From NCBI GenBank assembly GCA_002085115.1, contig MZGQ01000050.1:1-34589 (forward strand): a stretch of 34,589 nt of DNA. Direction: 5' to 3'. Of the stretch, positions 16,658 to 25,981 are shown one piece after another. Source of the stretch: Desulfococcus sp. 4484_241. Its GTDB lineage: Bacteria > Desulfobacterota > Desulfobacteria > Desulfobacterales > Desulfosudaceae. The first letter of the stretch is position 1; the number at the start of each line of letters is the position of its first letter. The notes under the pieces are model-generated. The model saw nothing but the letters and a program-made list of their open reading frames with translations. It ran no database searches and was not told the DNA's origin. The position numbers were made by a program, and so were the translations under genes.

Positions 16658-17499
16658 GCTGCAAACACGTATTCCTTGAACAGGTAAACGACAGGGATGG
16701 CAAAAAGCAGCGCGTCTATACGATCAAGGATCCCGCCGTGCCCGGGGAAAATAGCACCTGAATCCTTTATCCCGGCATCCCGCTTCATTGTAGACTCAAA
16801 AAGGTCGCCAGCCTGGCTTACAATACTGACCACCACGAAAAACATCAAGGTGGTCATCCATGGAAGCCTCTTCATGGCCATACCCCACGGCAGAGCAGGG
16901 AAGAAAAAGTTTATCACTGAGCCGACAAGAACCGTGGCCAGCATGCCACCGGCCGCACCTTCAACTGTTTTGCCGGGGCTTACCATCGGAAGGAGCTTGT
17001 GCCTGCCGAAAAAGCGGCCGCTGTAAAACGCACCCGTGTCACCCAAAAACACCAAAAAAAACAGAAGCAGCACCCAGTTCGAACCGTTATGGCCATTACG
17101 GATAACGACGATAAACGAGAGTGTAAGAGGGATATAAACTATTCCGAGCACCTGCTTCAACACCCTGTCAAACAACGACGCATCAGTCCTGTACCCCACG
17201 AGGGAACATGCCCCTGCAAATATCAGCATCCCGGAAGTTGCCAGGCATATAATATCAAACCTTCCCGGCATGGCCGCAAAAACGATGACACAGGCGGCGA
17301 CAAACCCGGAAACATAAGTGATTGAGAACACGGAATCCGGGTGATCGGCAAAAACGATACTGTAATATTCGTAAAGGGCCAGTATTGAAACGATACAGAT
17401 AAACGATGCAAAGAACAAATCTGAGGAAGCGTATATGATGGCCACTACCAGCGGGCCTGCCACTAACGCGGTCAGCCATCTTTTCAAATGCATGCTCAT
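16654..17499 (-). CDS. cdsA: Phosphatidate cytidylyltransferase
   Basis: A 281-residue integral membrane enzyme that makes CDP-diacylglycerol from phosphatidic acid and CTP. About seven to eight hydrophobic segments are visible. The C-terminal family signature is intact (STMKRDAGIKDSG, then PGHGGILDRID), with the Asp residues that bind the metal-CTP complex, and SPGKTVEGAAGG lies in the middle. It lies 19 nt after uppS and overlaps dxr. Length and motifs are normal for the family. Confidence 0.95.
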   Translation of the reverse strand: MSMHLKRWLTALVAGPLVVAIIYASSDLFFASFICIVSILALYEYYSIVFADHPDSVFSITYVSGFVAACVIVFAAMPGRFDIICLATSGMLIFAGACSLVGYRTDASLFDRVLKQVLGIVYIPLTLSFIVVIRNGHNGSNWVLLLFFLVFLGDTGAFYSGRFFGRHKLLPMVSPGKTVEGAAGGMLATVLVGSVINFFFPALPWGMAMKRLPWMTTLMFFVVVSIVSQAGDLFESTMKRDAGIKDSGAIFPGHGGILDRIDALLFAIPVVYLFKEYVFAA

Positions 17500-17518
17500 G
17501 GGTTGCTCCGAACTGTTC

Positions 17519-18265
17519 CTACACCCCTCCGAACCTCCGCTCCCTTGACTGGAAATCTCTTATTATCTCCAGAAACTCATCCTCACCGAAATCGGGCCAC
17601 AACGTGTCGGTAATATACAGTTCGGTATAGGCAAGCTGCCAGAGCAGAAAGTTGCTTATCCGCATCTCACCGCTCGTGCGGATCATAAGATCCGGATCGG
17701 GCATATCATGGGTATAAAGATACCTTGAGAAAAATGCCTCATCTATCACATCGGCAGCCACCTTGCCGACAGCCACATCCCCGGCGATTCTTCGGGCCGC
17801 GCCGGCTATTTCAGCCCTGCCGCCATAACTCAGGGCAAGCGTAAGAGTCATGTCGGTTCCGGACCTGGTGTGCTCCAACGCATTTTCCAGCGCCATAAGC
17901 ACCGATTCGGGGAGCATATGGGTCTCACCGATCGTGCGCAGCCTGATTCCGTTTTCCTTCAGCTCCTCCTGCTTTTTGGCGAGAAAAGCCGCAAGCAGCG
18001 ACATTATGCCCTGGACCTCGGACTGGGGGCGCTGCCAGTTTTCGGTGGAAAAGGCATACAACGTCAGGTATGGGATATCCGCCCTTCGGCAGGCTGCAAC
18101 AATATCCTCCACCACCTCCACTCCACGCCTGTGCCCCTCTATCCTCTCCAGCGATCTTTGTCTGGCCCACCTGCCGTTGCCGTCCATTATAATGGCGACA
18201 TGTTTTGGGAGTCTGGATGGATCAAGGCCTGAGCGGTAGTCTGACGACGGTTCTTTATATTTCAA
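17519..18265 (-). CDS. uppS: Undecaprenyl diphosphate synthase (cis-prenyltransferase)
   Basis: A 248-residue cytoplasmic enzyme that adds isopentenyl units to farnesyl diphosphate to make the C55 lipid carrier for cell wall synthesis. The catalytic Asp is in IIMDGNGRWA (Asp28); further signatures are YAFSTENWQRP, LSYGGRAEI, and the C-terminal PDLMIRTSGEMRISNFLLWQ that binds the second substrate. The start overlaps the frr end by 11 nt, so the two are probably coupled. Length is typical. Confidence 0.96.
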   Translation of the reverse strand: MKYKEPSSDYRSGLDPSRLPKHVAIIMDGNGRWARQRSLERIEGHRRGVEVVEDIVAACRRADIPYLTLYAFSTENWQRPQSEVQGIMSLLAAFLAKKQEELKENGIRLRTIGETHMLPESVLMALENALEHTRSGTDMTLTLALSYGGRAEIAGAARRIAGDVAVGKVAADVIDEAFFSRYLYTHDMPDPDLMIRTSGEMRISNFLLWQLAYTELYITDTLWPDFGEDEFLEIIRDFQSRERRFGGV

Positions 18266-18812
18266 GGATTTCCTTCTCCTTGGCTTTGAAAACCTCGTCT
18301 ATCTGCTTAATATAGGAATCGGTTATCTCCTGGATCTTGTCTTTGCCTGAAAACGCGTCGTCCTCGGAGATATCGCCGTCCTTTTTCATCTGCTTAAGTG
18401 TTTCGTTCGCATCCCTGCGCACGTTGCGTACCGCCACCTTGTAATCCTCCGCCATCTGATGCACACGCTTTGCTATCTCCTTCCTGCGCTCCTCTGTAAG
18501 AGGCGGAACCGTGAGCCGAATAACCTTCCCGTCGTTACTTGGTGTAAGGCCTATGTTGGCCTGCAGTATCGCTTTCTCGACATCCTTGATTGAGCCGGCG
18601 TCCCACGGCTGTATCACTATAAGCCTGCTTTCAGGAACAGACAGCGAGGCAAGCTGGTTAAGAGGTGTCGGTGTCCCATAATAATCGACCGTAATGCCGT
18701 CGAGAAGAGCAAGGGAAGCTCTGCCTGTACGAACCTTTTTAAGCTCGTTTTTGAACTTCTCGACTGTCTTGCTCATCTTTTCTCTGACCTCTTCATAAAC
18801 CAGATCAAGCAT
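18255..18812 (-). CDS. frr: Ribosome recycling factor
   Basis: A 185-residue factor that with EF-G splits ribosomes after termination. The family core is clear: KVRTGRASLALLDGI, YYGTPTPLNQLAS, IQPWD, and the helical C-terminus rich in Lys and Glu. ATG 18812 is chosen because GAGGGG lies 7 nt upstream and the length becomes the normal 185; a longer open frame to 18878 adds 22 non-family residues. It follows pyrH by 68 nt in the conserved rpsB-tsf-pyrH-frr order. Confidence 0.95.
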   Translation of the reverse strand: MLDLVYEEVREKMSKTVEKFKNELKKVRTGRASLALLDGITVDYYGTPTPLNQLASLSVPESRLIVIQPWDAGSIKDVEKAILQANIGLTPSNDGKVIRLTVPPLTEERRKEIAKRVHQMAEDYKVAVRNVRRDANETLKQMKKDGDISEDDAFSGKDKIQEITDSYIKQIDEVFKAKEKEILEI

Positions 18813-18880
18813 GACCGTTCCCCTCTTCTGCCTGGATTTGAAATTTTCAGCAGCCAAAAACAAAGGCTGCCATAACACAG

Positions 18881-19603
18881 CTAAACCGAATTGCCTATGT
18901 AAGTTCCTATCTGTTCACCGCATATTATACGCCTTGCGTTGCCCTTCTCCTTCATAGAAAAAACCACCAGCGGCAGGTTGTTGTCCATGGCCAGGGTTAT
19001 GGCGGTTGCATCCATTACGGCAAGATGTCTCTCTATAACGCTCATGTAGTCTATCCGGCTTATAAACTTCGCACCGCTGTTCTTCACAGGATCGGAATCA
19101 TAAAGGCCATTCACCTTCGTAGCCTTCAGAAGCACGTCGGCATGGATCTCCTCTGCCCTGAGCACGGCCGCCGTATCGGTTGTAAAGTATGGGTTGCCCG
19201 TGCCGGCGGCAAAAATGACCACCCTTCCCTTCTCAAGGTGTCTCAGGGCTTTCCTCAGTATATAAGGTTCGGCAACCGCATGGACCTCGATAGCGCTCTG
19301 CACGCGGGTTTCAATCCCTCGCTTCTCTATTGCGTCCTGAAGCGCAATACTGTTTATAACAGTAGCCAGCATGCCCATGTGATCTGCCGAGGTCCTGTCC
19401 ATCCCATAGGAACTGGCTGCAACCCCCCTGAAAATATTGCCTCCGCCCACTACAACCGCAAGCTGGACGCCCAGGCTGTGTACCGACTCAACTTCCTCGG
19501 CTACATACTTCAGGGTTTCAGGGCTTATCCCCATAGGCTGATCGCCCATGAGGGCCTCGCCGCTCAACTTAAGCAGCACCCGCTTGTAGCACGGTTTATC
19601 CAC
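18881..19603 (-). CDS. pyrH: UMP kinase
   Basis: A 240-residue bacterial uridylate kinase of the amino acid kinase fold, which makes UDP from UMP with ATP. Motifs are LLKLSGEAL at the start, [10 protein letters not shown] for UMP and phosphate binding, [11 protein letters not shown], and [16 protein letters not shown]. The start is 3 nt after the tsf stop. It is the third gene of the translation operon, and length and motifs are normal. Confidence 0.96.
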   Translation of the reverse strand: MDKPCYKRVLLKLSGEALMGDQPMGISPETLKYVAEEVESVHSLGVQLAVVVGGGNIFRGVAASSYGMDRTSADHMGMLATVINSIALQDAIEKRGIETRVQSAIEVHAVAEPYILRKALRHLEKGRVVIFAAGTGNPYFTTDTAAVLRAEEIHADVLLKATKVNGLYDSDPVKNSGAKFISRIDYMSVIERHLAVMDATAITLAMDNNLPLVVFSMKEKGNARRIICGEQIGTYIGNSV

Positions 19604-19606
19604 CAG

Positions 19607-20203
19607 CTATTCCCCCACCTGGAATCTTGCGAACCGGTTTATCCTGATGTTCTCGCCTATCTTGGCGACCACCTCATTCAGATAATCGGCTATGGTTATG
19701 TTCGGGTCCTTTATATACTGCTGCTCCATCAGGCATGCCTCTTTGTAAAACTTCTTCATTTTACCTTCGACTATCTTGTCAACAATATTCTCAGGCTTGC
19801 CCATCTCAAGCACCTGTTCGCGGTAAACCTGGCGTTCGCGTTCCACAACATCGGCCGGTATATCCTCCGGGGTTATTCCAGCAGGATTGGTGGCGGCTAT
19901 CTGCATTGCAACATTCCTGGCGAACTCCTTGAAATCGTCAGTCTTGGCCACAAAATCGGACTCGCAGTTAACCTCCACCATGACTCCTATCTTGCCGCCC
20001 ATGTGTATGTAGGATTCCACTATACCTTCTGAAGTTGCCCGCCCTGAACGTTTCGCAGCCTTTGCAAGGCCTTTTTTTCTTAAAAAATCAACAGCCTTTT
20101 CTATATCACCGCCACACTCAGTAAGGGCTCCTTTGCAATCCATCATCCCGGCTCCGGTCTTGTCCCGAAGCTCTTTTACCAAACTCGCACTTATAGCGCC
20201 CAT
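19607..20203 (-). CDS. tsf: Elongation factor Ts (short form)
   Basis: A 198-residue nucleotide exchange factor for EF-Tu. It has the UBA-like N-terminal domain with LRDKTGAGMMDCKGAL and the core with NCESDFVAKTDDFKEF, whose TDDF motif inserts into EF-Tu. It is shorter than the E. coli protein (283) because the second half of the core is reduced, as in several deltaproteobacteria and in Thermus. It follows rpsB by 6 nt. There is no sign of truncation. Confidence 0.95.
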   Translation of the reverse strand: MGAISASLVKELRDKTGAGMMDCKGALTECGGDIEKAVDFLRKKGLAKAAKRSGRATSEGIVESYIHMGGKIGVMVEVNCESDFVAKTDDFKEFARNVAMQIAATNPAGITPEDIPADVVERERQVYREQVLEMGKPENIVDKIVEGKMKKFYKEACLMEQQYIKDPNITIADYLNEVVAKIGENIRINRFARFQVGE

Positions 20204-20209
20204 GACCTG

Positions 20210-21136
20210 TTACTCCTCCGTGTTTTTTTCTTTTTCTGCATCTTCCTCAGACACTTCTTCCTCATCGGCTCCATTATCCTGGTAGTCTGAAACAGACCTG
20301 AACGATTTTCTTATGCGTTCCACAATAGGTCCATCCGAGCCATCCGAGATAACCTTGCGCTCAACAACCGGCCCCTCATCCTGCGCCTCTCCCTGAGCCA
20401 CAGCCTCCTGCTCGCCGGTCTCTTTGTCGTAAGCGGCCTGTTTCTTCTCTTCATACTTCTGCCGACCGGCTATACAGGCATCGGCAAGCCTGGATGTTAT
20501 AAGCCTTATAGACCTGATTGCATCATCGTTGCCGGGTATCACATAATCTATGTTATCCGGGTCACAATTGGTGTCAACGAGTGCCACAACAGGTATACCG
20601 AGACGGTTGGCCTCCCGCACAGCTATGGCCTCCCTGCGCACGTCTACGACAAACAGCGCGGAAGGATGCCCCGGCATGTTTTGTATACCGCCTAAAACGC
20701 TGTCAAGCTTTTCTCTCTTTCTTAACAGGCTTGCCTGCTCCTTTTTCGGATAACGCTCTATGGAGCCGTCATTGACGATCTCGTTTAAATGGTGGAGATA
20801 GTCTATGCTTTTTTTGATGGTATGAAAATTGGTTAGCATACCGCCAAGCCACCTGTTATGAACGTAATACATCTCAGCCCGGTTGGCCTCTTCATAAATG
20901 GAATCCCTTGCCTGTTTCTTGGTCCCCACGAAAAGAACAAACCCGCCCTTCTCTGTTACCTGCGAGATAAAGTCATAAGCGTCCCTGAACATCCGCACCG
21001 TTTTCTGCAGGTCGATAATGTAGATCCCGTTTCTTGCCCCGAAAATATAGGGCTTCATCTTGGGATTCCACCGCCTCGTCTGATGCCCGAAATGGACACC
21101 TGACTCAAGAAGTTCCTTCATTGTAACGTAAGACAT
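20210..21136 (-). CDS. rpsB: 30S ribosomal protein S2
   Basis: A 308-residue ribosomal protein with the full S2 core: [19 protein letters not shown] at the start, [18 protein letters not shown], and [25 protein letters not shown]. After about residue 240 it carries an acidic, Glu-rich tail of roughly 65 residues that ends in [12 protein letters not shown] and is not part of the usual fold. AAAAGGAG lies upstream of ATG 21136. It is the first gene of the long minus-strand block, and a gene-free leader with two tandem duplications lies just upstream. Confidence 0.96.
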   Translation of the reverse strand: MSYVTMKELLESGVHFGHQTRRWNPKMKPYIFGARNGIYIIDLQKTVRMFRDAYDFISQVTEKGGFVLFVGTKKQARDSIYEEANRAEMYYVHNRWLGGMLTNFHTIKKSIDYLHHLNEIVNDGSIERYPKKEQASLLRKREKLDSVLGGIQNMPGHPSALFVVDVRREAIAVREANRLGIPVVALVDTNCDPDNIDYVIPGNDDAIRSIRLITSRLADACIAGRQKYEEKKQAAYDKETGEQEAVAQGEAQDEGPVVERKVISDGSDGPIVERIRKSFRSVSDYQDNGADEEEVSEEDAEKEKNTEE

Positions 21137-21179
21137 AGATTCTCTCCTTTTCCGGTTTTTGTGTTCCCGCCGCCCCCGT

Positions 21180-21243
21180 CATCCCAAGACGCGACTTTTT
21201 TTACAAAAAAACATCCCAAGACGCGACTTTTTTTACAAAAAAA
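21180..21243. repeat. 32-bp tandem duplication in the rpsB leader
   Basis: Bases 21180-21211 are repeated at 21212-21243. Each unit holds GACGCGAC followed by a T7-AC-A7 stretch, so each unit has an AT-rich near-palindrome. The cause may be slippage or an unmerged assembly overlap. Confidence 0.93.
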
Positions 21244-21328
21244 AGCACCGGCGCCAAGGTCAAAGGGCGTGTGTTTTACTGTTCCTCTTCCGCCTGCCCT
21301 GCAAAACCATCTTGCAGGGGCGATACAA

Positions 21329-21356
21329 TTTTAAACGAGTCATTTTAAACGAGTCA
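21329..21356. repeat. 14-bp tandem duplication near the prmC end
   Basis: TTTTAAACGAGTCA at 21329-21342 is repeated exactly at 21343-21356, about 100 nt from the 32-bp duplication, in the spacer between prmC and rpsB. Confidence 0.92.
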
Positions 21357-21418
21357 AAATAACAGAATATGAGATATGAAAACAACATTTTTTTTGCGTT
21401 GGCAGTTTTCTGATTTAC

Positions 21419-22300
21419 TTACGAGCATTTTCTCATGTGCGCCACCCTGTTGTGGCCGGCCAGATCTTTTTCAAAACCTATTTCGGAGTATCCGCCGATA
21501 TTTTTTGCGATGTTGTAAACATCCTCTTTCTGATCCCACCCTATCTCGAGTAACAGTACACCGCCGGGTTTTAAAAAAGGCCATGCATCCCTGACAACAC
21601 AGCGAACATGATCAAGGCCGTCAGGTCCGCCATCTATGGCATGGCGGGGCTCGAAGACCGATACCTGCGGGTCGAGCCGCTCGATATCGTCCGAAGCTAT
21701 ATACGGCGGATTTGCAACTATCATGTCAAAAAACAGGCCATGCGAAGGTGTAAGCGCGGAAAACCAGTCAGATGCAAAAAAAGAAACCATATCGACGAGA
21801 TTATGGCGGACGGCATTCCTGCGCGCAACCTCGAGAGCGGACGGGAAACGGTCTGATGCAAAAAACCGGCATGGCGCTGACACATTTGCGGCAATCGCCA
21901 GTATCACCGCTCCGGAGCCGGTGGCTGGCTCATATATATTGCTGCAGCACTCTTTTTCCAGAAAAAAAAGTGCCGTTTCCACAAGGCTCTCGGTGTCGGG
22001 TCGTGGTATCAGGACATCGGGCGTAACCTCTATCTCCATGCCCCAGAACTCTTTCGTACCGGTTATATAGGCCACCGGCTCATGATTCCTGCGTCTTAAC
22101 ACCAGTTTCCTGAACCTGGCCAGTTCATCGGAAGAAAGCGGCTGGTCATATCGCAAGTATAAATCCAGGCGCTTTGCGCAAAGCACATGGGCCAAAAGGA
22201 GTTCAGATGAAATTCTTGGTGATTCGACCCCGTGGGATTCGAAAAAAGAAGTTGTCCATTTCAGGACATCAAGAATCGTCCATGTCCTGTCACGAGACAT
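21419..22300 (-). CDS. prmC: Release factor glutamine methyltransferase PrmC
   Basis: A 293-residue S-adenosylmethionine-dependent enzyme that methylates the Gln of the GGQ loop in RF1 and RF2. It has an N-terminal helical domain (about 1-85), the SAM loop EPATGSGAV (124-132, a slight variant of the usual DLGTGSGAI), and the catalytic NPPY at 197-200 in [11 protein letters not shown]. Its start overlaps the end of prfA by 11 nt, the classical pairing of enzyme and substrate gene. Length is normal. Confidence 0.94.
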   Translation of the reverse strand: MSRDRTWTILDVLKWTTSFFESHGVESPRISSELLLAHVLCAKRLDLYLRYDQPLSSDELARFRKLVLRRRNHEPVAYITGTKEFWGMEIEVTPDVLIPRPDTESLVETALFFLEKECCSNIYEPATGSGAVILAIAANVSAPCRFFASDRFPSALEVARRNAVRHNLVDMVSFFASDWFSALTPSHGLFFDMIVANPPYIASDDIERLDPQVSVFEPRHAIDGGPDGLDHVRCVVRDAWPFLKPGGVLLLEIGWDQKEDVYNIAKNIGGYSEIGFEKDLAGHNRVAHMRKCS

Positions 22301-23060
22301 TGGCTTGCTTGAGCCGCTCCGAGTGGAAATAGGCTGAAAGGCCGGTTATCAATTCCGACAGATCGCCCTGAAGAATAGATTCCAGCTTGTAGAGTGTTAT
22401 GCCGGCACGATGATCGGTTACCCGCCCCTGCGGGAAGTTGTATGTCCGGATCCTGCCGCTCCTGTCACCCGTCCCGACCTGGCTTTTCCGCTCGCGCGCT
22501 ATCTTTTCGTTCTGCTCCTGGACCATCCTGTCAAGAAGACGCGCCCTTAAAACCTTCATCGCCTTGTTCTTGTTTTTAAGCTGCGACTTTTCATCCTGGC
22601 ATGTAACGACAATCCCGGTCGGCAGGTGTGTAAGCCGGACAGCTGAATCTGTGGTGTTGACGGACTGCCCGCCAGGACCGCTGGAACGAAACACGTCAAC
22701 CTTAATATCTGAAGGATCGATCTCCAGCTCCACCTCTTCTGCTTCAGGCAGGACCGCAACCGTTACGGCGGATGTGTGTATACGGCCCTGCGCCTCTGTT
22801 TCAGGGACCCTCTGGACCCGGTGGATACCGCTTTCAAACTTGAAATGGCTGTAGGCACCCTTGCCGTAAACCATGAATATTACTTCCTTGAAGCCCCCGG
22901 TCCCGGTTACGCTGCTGTTCATCACCTCGACCTTCCAGCCCCTGGATTCAGCGTAACGGCAATACATCCTGAAAAGATCGTGAGCAAAAAGTGCAGCCTC
23001 CTCCCCGCCCGTTCCCGCACGTATCTCTATAAGAACATTCTTGTTATCATTGGGATCGCC
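22290..23060 (-). CDS. prfA: Peptide chain release factor 1, C-terminal fragment
   Basis: This holds most of RF1, the factor that ends translation at UAA and UAG. Family-like sequence begins at about 23060 with [19 protein letters not shown], but the first ATG is at 22967 in MYCRYAES, which is not a natural start. The peptidyl-hydrolysis motif GGQ is in [20 protein letters not shown], and the C-terminal [21 protein letters not shown] block is intact. Domain 1 is in another frame upstream. The part between, about 23-24 residues before GDPND, is absent. As read, the cell would lack intact RF1, so an error in the sequence is likely. Confidence 0.9.
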   Translation of the reverse strand, partial: GDPNDNKNVLIEIRAGTGGEEAALFAHDLFRMYCRYAESRGWKVEVMNSSVTGTGGFKEVIFMVYGKGAYSHFKFESGIHRVQRVPETEAQGRIHTSAVTVAVLPEAEEVELEIDPSDIKVDVFRSSGPGGQSVNTTDSAVRLTHLPTGIVVTCQDEKSQLKNKNKAMKVLRARLLDRMVQEQNEKIARERKSQVGTGDRSGRIRTYNFPQGRVTDHRAGITLYKLESILQGDLSELITGLSAYFHSERLKQANVS

Positions 23061-23284
23061 AGCGCTTTTATCTCAGGGTCGCTGTCCTCGAGGAGGTCAC
23101 GGCTCTTTTCCATCTCCTCGCATATCTTCTTGTATCTTCTGAAGGTTTCTACGATTGGAGAAAGGTCGGCATGTTCCCTGCTGTATTTCTGGTACGCGTC
23201 CCTGTCCTGGACAACAGACGGATCTGCCATGAGCTTCTCGATCTCGGCAAACCGCCGTTCGATCTCTTGGAGTTTTTCAAACAT
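23027..23284 (-). CDS. prfA: Peptide chain release factor 1, N-terminal fragment
   Basis: 85 residues match the helical domain 1 of RF1: [22 protein letters not shown], then a charged coiled coil ending in [13 protein letters not shown]. Then the frame shifts at about 23055-23062 and ends in an unrelated tail. In the family about two dozen helical residues would follow before the PxDPNDxxN segment, and they are absent. The size change fits about 70 nt lost (1 modulo 3). It lies 36 nt after rpmE in the transcription direction. Confidence 0.85.
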   Translation of the reverse strand: MFEKLQEIERRFAEIEKLMADPSVVQDRDAYQKYSREHADLSPIVETFRRYKKICEEMEKSRDLLEDSDPEIKALAIPMITRMFL

Positions 23285-23320
23285 GAATGTGACACCAATG
23301 CATAGAACCTGCGCGACCGG

Positions 23321-23545
23321 TTATTTGCCGTTTTTCTTCTGCTGCTCGAACTTGGCATACTTGCGCCTGAAACGCTCAATGCGTCCGGCGGTATCGACAA
23401 GCTTCTGCTTACCGGTAAAAAACGGGTGGCACTTGGAACAGATCTCAACCTTGATCTCCTTAACCGTAGAGCCCACCGTAAACTCGTTGCCGCACGCACA
23501 CCTGGCCGTGGCCTCGTAATATTGTGGATGGATATCCTTTTTCAC
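23321..23545 (-). CDS. rpmE: 50S ribosomal protein L31 (zinc-binding type)
   Basis: A 74-residue L31. The start is GTG 23545, set by AAGGAGG 6 nt upstream and by the family start [11 protein letters not shown]; a longer frame to 23632 is not family-like. Four Cys form the zinc site of the C+ type: CACG and [22 protein letters not shown] is the typical C-terminal half. It lies between rho and prfA as in many proteobacteria. Confidence 0.95.
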   Translation of the reverse strand: MKKDIHPQYYEATARCACGNEFTVGSTVKEIKVEICSKCHPFFTGKQKLVDTAGRIERFRRKYAKFEQQKKNGK

Positions 23546-23668
23546 TGATTGCCTCCTTGTCAGCATGGAACCAAGTTTTAAAACACCTGACCAAAAAAAT
23601 GGGTATATACGCCTGCCCCAAAGAAAAGTCAAGCACGGATTTGCAAAAACCCCGGCATGTTGTACCGG

Positions 23669-24913
23669 TTATGAATTCATGGCCTCAAGAAACTCCTTGT
23701 TGCTCTTTGTCGCGCTCATCTTGTCCAGCAAAAACTCCATGGCATCCACGGAATTCAGGGTGGCAAGCAGCTTGCGCAGCACCCAGACACGGTTAAGAAC
23801 GTCCTTTCCAACGAGAAGCTCCTCCCTGCGGGTTCCTGACCTGTTTATATCTATAGCCGGATAGATGCGGCGATCCGCCAGTTTCCTGTCAAGATGAAGC
23901 TCCATGTTACCGGTTCCCTTGAACTCTTCAAAAATGACATCATCCATGCGGCTGCCGGTATCAACAAGCGCGGTGGCAATAATGGTCAGGCTGCCTCCCT
24001 CCTCGATGTTGCGGGCAGCACCGAAAAATCTCTTTGGCCGGTGAAGGGCGTTCGAATCCACGCCGCCGGAAAGCACCTTGCCGCTGGATGGAACGACCGA
24101 GTTGTAGGCGCGGGCAAGGCGGGTGATGCTGTCCAACAGGATCACAACGTCCCTCTTGTGTTCAACGAGCCGCTTTGCCTTTTCAATCACCATCTCGGAG
24201 ACCTGCACATGGCGGTCAGCCGGTTCGTCAAAGGTGGAACTGATAACCTCGGCGTTAACCGAGCGTTTCATGTCGGTAACCTCTTCAGGCCGCTCATCTA
24301 TAAGCAGCACGAAAGGCACAACCTTCTTGTGACTGGCTATTATACTGTTGGCTATGTTCTGCAGAAGCATCGTCTTGCCGGCCCTTGGAGGAGAAACGAT
24401 AAGCCCTCTCTGGCCAAAACCTATGGGGGTGAGAAGATCCATTATGCGCATTGAATAGTTATCAGGTTCACGCTCCAGGTTGATCTTCTCGTTCGGGAAA
24501 AGAGGTGTAAGATTGTCAAAAGGGGTCTTGTGCCTCGCTATTTCAGGATCCTCGTGGTTGATCGCCTCGACCTTGAGAAGGGCGAAATACCTCTCGTTAT
24601 CCTTGGGTTTACGGATCTGGCCCGAGACAATATCGCCGGTCCTCAAATTAAACCGCCGGATCTGTGAGGGGGACACGTAGATATCGTCAAGGCCGGGCAG
24701 GTAGCTGCTGTCAGGAGAACGTAAAAACCCGAACCCGTCAGGCAATACCTCAAGCGTGCTCTCACCAAATATGTAACCATTGTTTTCAGCCTCGGCCTGA
24801 AGAATGGCAAATATCAGCTCCTGCTTCTTCAGACCGGCGGTATCTATTTTATAACCAGCGGCTATCTCCTTTAACTCATCCATCTTTTTCTTTTTCAGTT
24901 CCGATAAATTCAT
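23669..24913 (-). CDS. rho: Transcription termination factor Rho
   Basis: A 414-residue RNA-dependent ATPase and helicase that ends transcription. It has the N-terminal helical domain, the cold-shock-like RNA-binding domain with GFGFLR (61-66), Walker A SPPRAGKT (174-181), Walker [11 protein letters not shown], and the Q and R loops. The C-terminus through FLEAMNS is complete. ATG 24913 is chosen because the family begins MNLxELK; an ATG at 24943 with GGGAG 5 nt upstream is a fair alternative that adds 10 residues. A candidate promoter lies about 230-260 nt upstream, leaving a long leader as in other bacteria where rho regulates itself. Confidence 0.95.
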   Translation of the reverse strand: MNLSELKKKKMDELKEIAAGYKIDTAGLKKQELIFAILQAEAENNGYIFGESTLEVLPDGFGFLRSPDSSYLPGLDDIYVSPSQIRRFNLRTGDIVSGQIRKPKDNERYFALLKVEAINHEDPEIARHKTPFDNLTPLFPNEKINLEREPDNYSMRIMDLLTPIGFGQRGLIVSPPRAGKTMLLQNIANSIIASHKKVVPFVLLIDERPEEVTDMKRSVNAEVISSTFDEPADRHVQVSEMVIEKAKRLVEHKRDVVILLDSITRLARAYNSVVPSSGKVLSGGVDSNALHRPKRFFGAARNIEEGGSLTIIATALVDTGSRMDDVIFEEFKGTGNMELHLDRKLADRRIYPAIDINRSGTRREELLVGKDVLNRVWVLRKLLATLNSVDAMEFLLDKMSATKSNKEFLEAMNS

Positions 24914-24943
24914 TACTCCTTCACCTTCCCCGGACAAAGCCAT

Positions 24944-25657
24944 GAAGGCTCCCGGTTACATACAGTTTCAGTTTACAGTTCAAGCGCCGCAACCTCTTAT
25001 ACGGATGTGCGCATCATGATTTTATGATAAACCTCCGAAACCACCTTGTTGCGATCAAACCCTTGGGCACACTCGTGATAAACTATAAAGAAGACATACT
25101 AACCAGCAGGTTTTACTGTCAAAAGGCGGGCAATCAGTTTTGAATATATACATCATCATTTTTGGCTCTTGTCAAGGACTTTTAGCCCCCCAAAATCCGC
25201 TATTGGTTTTTTTTTTGATAAAGTGAACCCGGCCCCATTGTCTGGGACAAAACCAGGATGTGTTCAATTCATGTTTTCAGTGCCCATCATGATGGAATGA
25301 CGGGTTCTCCCTCTCTAAATATGGACCTTATATCGATACTGGCTGAAAATTCACAACGGATAGTTGCCCCGATCTTCTGCCAAGGGGAACATGGTAATAT
25401 GAAGCTGTCAAAAAACCAGATGCTCCCCATCCCATACCTCCACCGACCGTTCTCATTGCTGCGTCATTGCGGTCTTTTATCCCATGCAGTGCAGCCGGTC
25501 AAAATTGCAAGTAAAGCCGCAGGCCAAGCAGGAAGGCATGCTTTTTGGAAGCCATGAGGAAAAGTATACTAACGTTCTTGGGCAGAACCGATGGACTTTA
25601 TCCGGGTGTCACACATTTCAATTGACAGCCGGCCTGGATTCTGCCACCTAAATACTC
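24944..25657. other. Gene-free region between rho and the DciA-like gene
   Basis: About 710 nt between divergent genes. It holds the candidate rho promoter, a T10 run near 25210, and an open frame at 25258-25557 (+) that resembles nothing I know and has no ribosome site. No RNA gene, repeat family or insertion sequence end was recognised. A structured RNA cannot be excluded by eye. Confidence 0.5.
25145..25175 (-). promoter_or_regulatory. Candidate sigma70 promoter for rho
   Basis: On the minus strand a perfect TTGACA (25175-25170) is followed by a TATATA/TATATT-rich stretch at 19-21 nt spacing, somewhat long. It faces rho and is the best promoter-like match in the gene-free region. Confidence 0.4.
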
Positions 25658-25981
25658 ATGGACCAGAAGAAAGCCCGAGCAGGCGAATTTGAACACATAA
25701 GCGACATTCTCCGGAATCTTATTGACAGCCTGGTTTCCGGCCCAAGGGCAGACCTCATCAGTATAGAACAGGTCTGGAATGGTGTTCTGGGAGAAGAGAC
25801 AGCCATGAACACAAGCCCGGAATCCCTGAAGCAGGGACTCCTTGTTGTAAACGTGTCAGCTTCTGCGTGGATACAGCATCTCCGGTTTTTAAAACAGAAT
25901 ATAATAGATGATATAAACCGGGCTGTAGGCAAAACCCTGGTAAAAGATATCAAATTTAAGGTGGGTGCCATAGATCCATGA
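25658..25981 (+). CDS. DUF721 (DciA-like) protein
   Basis: A 107-residue protein matching the DUF721 family: an N-terminal helix followed by a core with LLVVNVSASAWIQHLRFLK and a helix leading into DIKFKVG. DUF721 includes DciA, which loads or helps the replicative helicase DnaB in bacteria lacking DnaC. This is known for some members and inferred here. Its stop overlaps the start of the methyltransferase by 4 nt (ATGA), so they are coupled. ATG 25658 has no clear ribosome site and TTGACA sits only 30 nt upstream. The nearness of dnaX fits a replication role but is weak evidence. Confidence 0.75.
   Translation: MDQKKARAGEFEHISDILRNLIDSLVSGPRADLISIEQVWNGVLGEETAMNTSPESLKQGLLVVNVSASAWIQHLRFLKQNIIDDINRAVGKTLVKDIKFKVGAIDP

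Larger units (their letters stand above)
21137..21418 (-). other. Leader/intergenic region upstream of rpsB
   Basis: About 280 nt between prmC and rpsB without a supported gene. It should hold the rpsB promoter and the 5' leader where S2 autoregulation is known in other bacteria. On the minus strand a TTGACC lies about 120 nt before the ATG, without a convincing -10 at the right distance. Two tandem duplications lie inside. Confidence 0.4.

Noticed and set aside
19025-20032. A 335-residue open frame antisense to pyrH and tsf (+)
   Set aside because: It lies fully over two clear genes, has no ribosome site and resembles no family; the neighbouring codon bias keeps the reverse strand open.
22967-23284. 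Autoregulatory release-factor frameshift
   Set aside because: That mechanism is +1 recoding at an in-frame UGA early in prfB. This gene is prfA (RF1), and sequence is missing at the break.
23640-23668. Rho-independent terminator after rho
   Set aside because: A short CCGG-based inverted repeat followed by five T on the minus strand is present, but the stem is broken by a bulge and the loop is long, so support is too weak.
25258-25557. A 99-residue open frame in the gene-free region (+)
   Set aside because: It has no ribosome site, no recognisable motif and an unusual composition; it is kept only as part of the intergenic description.
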